Shown here: one piece after another, positions 13,228-17,601 of the stretch
How the letters are laid out: each line of letters opens with the position of its first letter
How positions within the stretch are numbered: position 1 is the first letter of the stretch
Assembly: GCA_964605205.1 (NCBI GenBank)
Contig: CAZSBL010000067.1
Coordinates: 1 to 17,601 of the forward strand
Reading direction: 5' to 3'
Origin: JAWVYT01 sp964605205
Lineage (GTDB): Bacteria > Gemmatimonadota > Gemmatimonadetes > Longimicrobiales > RSA9
Length of the DNA: 17,601 nucleotides
Made by a program: the position numbers and the translations under genes
The notes under the pieces: generated by a model
What the model was told of the DNA's origin: nothing
The model's input: only the letters and a program-made list of their open reading frames with translations
The model's database searches: none

Positions 13228-14298
13228 TTAGTGCGGAACGAAGTCCGTGTCCGGCTCCAGGCCGCGGACGAACGCCGCGATGAGGCGAGCGGCGTGCTCC
13301 AGGTCGCTCCTGCTGACCACTTCGTTCGGCGAGTGCATGTACCGGTTCGGCACGGAGATGAGCCCCGTGGCCACACCCGCCCGCGACAGGTAGATCGCGT
13401 CGGCGTCGGTGGACGTGAACCGGGCCTGGGCGGCGATGGTATACGGGATCCCCTCCGCCTCCGCCACCTCCACCAGTCGCTCGAAGACCACCGGGTGCGC
13501 CGCCGAGCCACGGCTCAGCACCGGGCCGCCGCCCAGCTCGTGCTCGCCCAGCTCCTTCTTCTCGATCTCCGGCGCGTCCGTGGCGAACGTCACGTCCACC
13601 ACCAGCGCCAGCTCCGGCTCCAGATGGAAGGCGCTCGTCCGGGCGCCGCCGCCGGAGTAGCCGATCTCCTCCTGCGCCGTGGCCACCGCCGAGACCTTGG
13701 CGGCCGGCGGGTCCGGGGCCAGCAGCCGCAGCGCCTCGAGGACCACGAACGCGCCGATGCGGTTGTCGATGGCCCGACTCGCGATCCGGTCTCCGTCGAG
13801 CTCCAGCAGCGGGGCATCGATCACCGCGGGGTCCCCGACCCGCAGCCCCCGACGGTGGGCCGCCTCCCGGTCCTTGGCGCCGATGTCGATCCAGAGCTCC
13901 TTGATCTTCGACGCCTTCTCCTTCTCCTCGTTCTTCATCAGGTGGATCGGCTTCTTCCCGATCACGCCCTTCACGTCACCGTCCTTCGTCAGCAGACGGA
14001 CCCGCTGGCCCACCAGCACCTGCGGGTCCCACCCGCCGATCCCCTCGAAGTAGAGGTAGCCGTTCTCATCGACGTGCGTGACCATCAAGCCGATCTCATC
14101 GATGTGGCCCGCCAGCATGACCCGCGGCGAACCGCCGGGGTTCAGCGTGGCCACGGAGTTGCCGCTCACGTCCGCCGAGACCTCGTCTACCAGCGTTCCG
14201 GCCTCTTCCCGCCACACCCGGGCCGCCCGGGCCTCGAACCCGCTCGGGCCCGGCGCGTCCAGCAGTCGCGTCAGGAACTCCACCGATTTGACATCCAC
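13228..14298 (-). CDS. M42 family aminopeptidase (glutamyl aminopeptidase/FrvX-like)
   Basis: A 356-residue cytoplasmic di-metal aminopeptidase of the M42 family, which forms large tetrahedral shells and trims peptides. Metal ligands and catalytic residues are all visible: His65 and Asp67 (AGHIDEIG), Asp178 (AIDNR), Glu210 and Glu211 (AQEEIG), Asp235 (VDVTFA) and His322 (RYMHSPNE). The length is normal. The start is GTG 14298 with AGGGGG about 8 bases upstream. It is the first of the minus-strand series of genes and diverges from the lipoprotein gene at 14572. Confidence 0.92.
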   Translation of the reverse strand: MDVKSVEFLTRLLDAPGPSGFEARAARVWREEAGTLVDEVSADVSGNSVATLNPGGSPRVMLAGHIDEIGLMVTHVDENGYLYFEGIGGWDPQVLVGQRVRLLTKDGDVKGVIGKKPIHLMKNEEKEKASKIKELWIDIGAKDREAAHRRGLRVGDPAVIDAPLLELDGDRIASRAIDNRIGAFVVLEALRLLAPDPPAAKVSAVATAQEEIGYSGGGARTSAFHLEPELALVVDVTFATDAPEIEKKELGEHELGGGPVLSRGSAAHPVVFERLVEVAEAEGIPYTIAAQARFTSTDADAIYLSRAGVATGLISVPNRYMHSPNEVVSRSDLEHAARLIAAFVRGLEPDTDFVPH

Positions 14299-14571
14299 GT
14301 GGCCAACCCCCTGTCAGAAGTAGCGGCTGCCGGAAGCTACGTCCGGCGTTCCACGCGCGCGAGGCCTGCAGATCGGTGGCGGTCGGCGCCTCGCCCCCGT
14401 CGGATCGCCGGAGATCGATGCAGCCACCGGCGGATCCGTCCCCGGCCGGTGCAAGCCCCGGACCAGCCGGCCCTTGCTCCCGGCAGCGGACCATACAACG
14501 ATACGCCCACTTGCGCTGTCTCATGCACGGGACATCCTCAATTTCAATCCGGAAACCGCGAGCCTGCCACC
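14299..14571. other. Divergent intergenic region
   Basis: These 273 bases separate the M42 gene from the first lipoprotein gene. A perfect inverted repeat, GCCGGA (14329-14334) and TCCGGC (14342-14347) with a 7-base gap, lies about 30 bases upstream of the M42 start and could be an operator or a 5' hairpin. I see no convincing -35/-10 pair, no RNA gene and no credible small gene. No Shine-Dalgarno precedes ATG 14572. Confidence 0.4.
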
Positions 14572-15861
14572 ATGAGACCTGCCGCCTGGACCGTCCTTGC
14601 ATTCCTCATTCTCGCCGCGTGCGGCGAGACGGGCCCGGAGCGCCTCCGGGTCGAGCGAGACACGGTCGGCGACACCGTTATCGTGCGCACCCTGGGCGGC
14701 AGCGAGTGGCAGACCACGGCCACCCTCGAGCCCGAGCTCCGGATCGGCGTGTTCGAGGGGGAGGACCACTACATGTTCGGCAGCATCCGGTCGCTGGCCG
14801 TGGCGCTGGACGGATCCATTTACGTCATGGACACGCAGGTCCCGGCGCTCCGGAAGTACGCCCCCGACGGCACGTACCTGGCCACCTTCGGCCGGGAAGG
14901 GGAAGGCCCCGGCGAGTACCGGGGGCCGGATGGCGGATTGGGCGTGCTACCCGACGGGCGGGTGGTGCTCCGGGACCCCCGGAACGCCCGCCTCCAGGTC
15001 TACTCGGCCACCGGCGAGCCACTCGACACCTGGTCCGTCCGCGGGAATTTCCACACCGGCAACCCGCTGGTGGTCGACACCACCGGCCGGGTCTGGACCC
15101 AGATCCTCCTGGACCCCGAGGCCAGCGTGATGGACTGGCGGATGGGGCTCGTGGCCTATGACCCCGAGACCGGCCAGCCCGTGGACACCGTGGCCGAGCC
15201 CGACTTCGACTTCGAGGGGGAGCGGCTCGTGGCCCAGCGCACCAACGAGGGCGGGACCAGTACCAGCGTCAACACCGTGCCCTTCAGCGCCAGCGACCAC
15301 TGGGCCTTCAGCCCCTTCGGCTACACGGTGGGCGGCGTGTCCGACGCCTACGCCATAGACCTCTTCAAGCCGGATGGCACCGTGCTCCGCATCGAGCGCG
15401 TTTACGAGCCCGTGCCGGTGAAGGGCGGCGAGCGGTCGAATCGCGAGGAGTTGACCCGGTGGAGCATGCGTCGGACCCAGCCCGACTGGACGTGGAACGG
15501 CCCTGCGATCCCCCATGAGAAGCCGCCCTACCGGGACCTGTTCGTCGGCCGGGACGGTCGGATCTGGGTCCTCCTGCACCAGCCCGCGGAGCCGATCCCC
15601 GACAGCCAGCTCCTGGAGCCGGACCCCGATGACCCCACCGCCCGGCCCGCCCTCCGCTGGCACGAGCCGCCCGCCTTCGACGTCTTCGAGCCCGACGGCA
15701 CCTACCTCGGACGCGTCACCGGCCCCGTGGACATGTCCTTCTCCCCGACCCCGACCTTCGACGGCCTGAACGTCTGGGCCGTGGTCCGCGATGCCCTCGA
15801 TGTCCAGTACGTCACCCGCTTCCGCGTGGCCCTGGCATCCACTGAAACCCCAGCCGAATGA
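14572..15861 (+). CDS. 6-bladed beta-propeller lipoprotein, paralog 1
   Basis: A 429-residue predicted lipoprotein: a short signal peptide with lipobox LAAC makes Cys17 the acylated residue. The rest is propeller sequence of the NHL/6-bladed type, with repeated DGxxYVxD and PDGTxL units and GREGEGPGEY at 107-116. No catalytic motif is apparent, so it is probably a binding or scaffolding protein in the envelope. The frame is open from 13186, but the part before 14572 is antisense to the M42 gene; ATG 14572 gives a clean signal peptide. The downstream gene overlaps it by 4 bases (ATGA) and encodes a close paralog. Ligand and partner are unknown. Confidence 0.85.
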   Translation: MRPAAWTVLAFLILAACGETGPERLRVERDTVGDTVIVRTLGGSEWQTTATLEPELRIGVFEGEDHYMFGSIRSLAVALDGSIYVMDTQVPALRKYAPDGTYLATFGREGEGPGEYRGPDGGLGVLPDGRVVLRDPRNARLQVYSATGEPLDTWSVRGNFHTGNPLVVDTTGRVWTQILLDPEASVMDWRMGLVAYDPETGQPVDTVAEPDFDFEGERLVAQRTNEGGTSTSVNTVPFSASDHWAFSPFGYTVGGVSDAYAIDLFKPDGTVLRIERVYEPVPVKGGERSNREELTRWSMRRTQPDWTWNGPAIPHEKPPYRDLFVGRDGRIWVLLHQPAEPIPDSQLLEPDPDDPTARPALRWHEPPAFDVFEPDGTYLGRVTGPVDMSFSPTPTFDGLNVWAVVRDALDVQYVTRFRVALASTETPAE

Positions 15862-17159
15862 GAGCCATGCGCCGACGCCCAACCCCCCACGCCTTCGCCC
15901 TCGCCGGCCTGACCGCCGGCCTGACCGCCGGGCTGCTCTCCGGCCTGACCGCCTGCGGCGGCGATGACGCACCCGCGCTCCAGGTCCAGCGAGACACCGT
16001 GGGCGACGCCGTCATCGTCCGCACCCTGGCCGGCAGCGCCTGGGACGCCGACGCACGCCTCGAGGCCGAGATGCGCATCGGCGCCTTCGACGGCGAGGAC
16101 CACTACATGCTCGGGGATGTGGCGGGGATGGCCGTGGCACCCGACGGCTCCGTCTACATCTACGACCGCCAGGTCCCGGCCCTCCGGAAATTCGGCCCCG
16201 ACGGTCAGTTCATAGCCACCTTCGGCCGCGAGGGCGGCGGCCCCGGCGAATACAAGCAGTCCGACGGGGGACTGGCTGTGCTGCCCGACGGCCGCGTCCT
16301 CCTTCGCGACCCGGGCAACGCACGCATCACCGTCTATTCACCCACTGGAGAATCTCTCGGCACATGGCCGCTCCGGGGTGCCCACTTCACCAGCCGGCGC
16401 CTGTACGTGGATACCGCGGGCCGGGCCTACACACAGATCTGGGGCAGGAGCGACGACGGGGAGCGCTACTCCGGCCTCCAGCCCTTCGCCAGCGACGGCA
16501 CACCGCTGGACTCCCTGCCCGCCCCCTCCTGGGAATACGAGGAGGCCGCCATCTCGCTCCGCACCGAGCAGATGGCCATGACGACCAGTGTACCGTTCAG
16601 CCCTCAGCCGCACTGGACGTTCAGCCCCCACGGCTACTTCGCCGGCGGCCTGTCCTCCGACTACGCCATCGACCTGTTCCGCCCCGATGGCACCGTGCTG
16701 CGGATCCGCCGGGACACTGAGCCCGTGCCCCTGGCCGCCGCCGAGAAGGATGCCGCCCGGATGAGCAGAATCCGCAATTTCCAGCAGGTGGCCCCAGACT
16801 GGAAATGGAACGGCCCGGCCATCCCGGATGTCAAACCCTCCTTCCAGGACGTTGCCGCCGGGAGTGACGGCCGGATCTGGGTTCGCCTCCACCAGCCCGG
16901 CTACCTCGCCGAGCAAGCCGACCCCGACGACCCCGCATCCGCCGACGAATGGGCCGAGCCCACCGTCTGGGATGTATTCGAGCCCGACGGCACCTACCTC
17001 GGCCAGGTCCACGCCCCCGCTGGCCTCCGGACCTACCCCGAGCCCGTCTTCGGTGCCGAGCACGTCTGGGCCATCACCACCGACGCGCTGGATGTGGAGT
17101 ACCTGACCCGGTTCCGCATCGTGAAAGACGCGACGGAGGACGCTGGCAGAACGGAGTGA
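15858..17159 (+). CDS. 6-bladed beta-propeller lipoprotein, paralog 2
   Basis: A 433-residue paralog of the preceding lipoprotein, similar over its whole length (for example LRVERDTVGDTVIVRTL versus LQVQRDTVGDAVIVRTL, and shared DWxWNGPAIP, DPDDP and DVFEPDGTYLG). The lipobox LTAC makes Cys33 the acylated residue. The signal peptide is longer than in paralog 1 and its hydrophobic core is built from a 12-base tandem repeat. ATG 15858 overlaps the upstream stop as ATGA; ATG 15867 is an alternative. The pair arose by tandem duplication and is probably cotranscribed. Paralog 2 lacks several residues of the middle blade present in paralog 1 but has an insert near residues 345-355, so ligand surfaces may differ. 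Confidence 0.84.
   Translation: MRAMRRRPTPHAFALAGLTAGLTAGLLSGLTACGGDDAPALQVQRDTVGDAVIVRTLAGSAWDADARLEAEMRIGAFDGEDHYMLGDVAGMAVAPDGSVYIYDRQVPALRKFGPDGQFIATFGREGGGPGEYKQSDGGLAVLPDGRVLLRDPGNARITVYSPTGESLGTWPLRGAHFTSRRLYVDTAGRAYTQIWGRSDDGERYSGLQPFASDGTPLDSLPAPSWEYEEAAISLRTEQMAMTTSVPFSPQPHWTFSPHGYFAGGLSSDYAIDLFRPDGTVLRIRRDTEPVPLAAAEKDAARMSRIRNFQQVAPDWKWNGPAIPDVKPSFQDVAAGSDGRIWVRLHQPGYLAEQADPDDPASADEWAEPTVWDVFEPDGTYLGQVHAPAGLRTYPEPVFGAEHVWAITTDALDVEYLTRFRIVKDATEDAGRTE
15903..15950 (+). repeat. 12-base tandem repeat in the signal-peptide core
   Basis: GCCGGCCTGACC occurs twice exactly (15903-15926). It is followed by a degenerate unit GCCGGGCTGCTC (15927-15938) and a near-perfect one TCCGGCCTGACC (15939-15950). 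Translated, this gives AGLT-AGLT-AGLL-SGLT, the hydrophobic core just before the lipobox Cys. Unit gain or loss keeps the frame and would change signal-peptide length. Confidence 0.8.
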
Positions 17160-17209
17160 ACTCCCCGTCCGCCAATGGGTTAGATGCGGTTCCAATCCTC
17201 GAGGGCGAG

Positions 17210-17277
17210 GCCGGGCTTCAGGGCGGTTCCCGGCGTCCGATTCACGCGAAGACGCAGAGAACTGCCTGAAGCCTGGC
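17210..17277. repeat. Long imperfect palindrome around a widespread-type repeat
   Basis: The left arm (17210-17229) and right arm (17259-17277) pair almost throughout. The core GGCTTCAGG/CCTGAAGCC is perfect, with GTTC/GAAC at the inner ends and one bulge. The 29-base loop holds most of the string TTCACGCGAAGACGCAGAG. The element sits in the 158-base gap between convergent genes (stops at 17159 and 17318). It could be a bidirectional terminator or a small palindromic mobile element. Apart from it I see nothing in this gap. Confidence 0.6.
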
Positions 17278-17317
17278 GTCAGCCCGCCCGGAGGGCAGCC
17301 CCTCGTGGCGTCGTCCT

Positions 17318-17601
17318 CTACCGGCTCCCGCCCCCCGGCGTCACGAAGATGGGTACGCCGCCCTCGGTGGGCGCGATGACCAGGTTGTTCGAGCCCTCGC
17401 CCACGGCCATGAGCGCCTCGATGTAGCGCCAGTAGAGGTACCGCTGCCCGCTCACGCCGGCCAGCGACTCGGAGATGGTCTGCTGGGCGTCCCGGATCCC
17501 CTCGGCCTCGGCCCGGCGCTGGTTCGCCTGCTCCTGGACCACCTGAGTCTGGTACGCCTCGGCCTGGACCTGCTGCTCCCGGGCCAGCTTCTGCTCGATG
17601 G
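17318..17601 (-). CDS. SPFH/band 7 (prohibitin-like) protein, C-terminal part
   Basis: Partial: the 5' end lies beyond the right edge. The visible 94 residues start with the Glu/Gln/Ala-rich coiled coil typical of prohibitin-like SPFH proteins (IEQKLAREQQVQAEAYQTQ, then VVQEQANQRRAEAEGIRDAQ). They continue into the conserved terminal helix (YLYWRYIEALMAV) and end with NNLVIAPTEGGVPIFVTPG. The true start is off the window, so the in-window GTG at 17542 should not be taken as a start. Such proteins form membrane-anchored rings linked to quality control of membrane proteases. The stop is TAG at 17318. Confidence 0.85.
   Translation of the reverse strand, partial: IEQKLAREQQVQAEAYQTQVVQEQANQRRAEAEGIRDAQQTISESLAGVSGQRYLYWRYIEALMAVGEGSNNLVIAPTEGGVPIFVTPGGGSR

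Noticed and set aside
13164..13511. N-terminal extension of the cyclase gene
   Set aside because: It overlaps the 3' end of the M42 gene in another frame, with a Ser/Arg-rich shadow composition. Family similarity begins at ATG 13163.
13186..14571. Open frame extending the first lipoprotein upstream (apparent 891-aa protein)
   Set aside because: It is antisense to the M42 gene, has shadow-frame composition and would bury the lipoprotein signal peptide inside the chain.
1..17601. CRISPR array, prophage, defence island or biosynthetic cluster
   Set aside because: No regularly spaced repeats, integrase, transposase, restriction, nuclease-defence or assembly-line genes were found on either strand.

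Overview
The window is GC-rich and almost fully coding on both strands. Several genes lack a Shine-Dalgarno sequence, and there are paired lipoproteins of the 6-bladed beta-propeller type (GREGxGPGEY motif). This gene mix and style resembles Gemmatimonadota, but that is an impression from composition and families, not a phylogenetic result. I see no tRNA, rRNA, transposase, phage gene or CRISPR array. The window is mostly chromosomal housekeeping and accessory metabolism.

Layout, left to right. Bases 1-208 hold an octamer-periodic repeat and a promoter. A patatin-like lipase (+, 209-1024) follows. It converges on a minus-strand pair: a DacB/PBP4-type D,D-carboxypeptidase (1688-3163) followed one base later by a small single-span membrane protein (1159-1686). 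A single-domain CheY-like receiver (+, 3338-3718) diverges from dacB. Next is a group II PLP-dependent aromatic amino acid decarboxylase (+, 3894-5333), convergent with an N-succinylamino acid racemase/o-succinylbenzoate synthase-type enolase-superfamily enzyme (-, 5358-6494). A membrane GAF-GGDEF protein (+, 6584-8569) diverges from the racemase.

From 14298 back to 8539 the minus strand carries seven closely spaced genes, read in the order M42 aminopeptidase, kynurenine formamidase-like cyclase, an unrecognised 155-aa protein, a GAF/free-methionine-sulfoxide-reductase-like protein, an MBL-fold hydrolase, an M20 deacylase and a COG3375-type GNAT. The plus strand then has two tandem paralogous propeller lipoproteins (14572-17159). 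The right edge cuts the 3' part of an SPFH/band 7 gene (-, 17318 to beyond 17601).

Three observations stand out. (1) The racemase, the GNAT and the M20 deacylase are the three enzymes known elsewhere to convert D-amino acids irreversibly into L-amino acids through N-succinyl intermediates. Here the pathway is split around a c-di-GMP signalling gene. (2) Two related 40-base stem-loop elements start exactly at the stop codons of two unrelated genes and show one compensatory base pair. (3) Three genes have a TAnnnT hexamer 7-8 bases before the ATG, a TTGGC-like -35 box and no Shine-Dalgarno, which suggests leaderless transcripts. I found no convincing wholly new multi-gene system.
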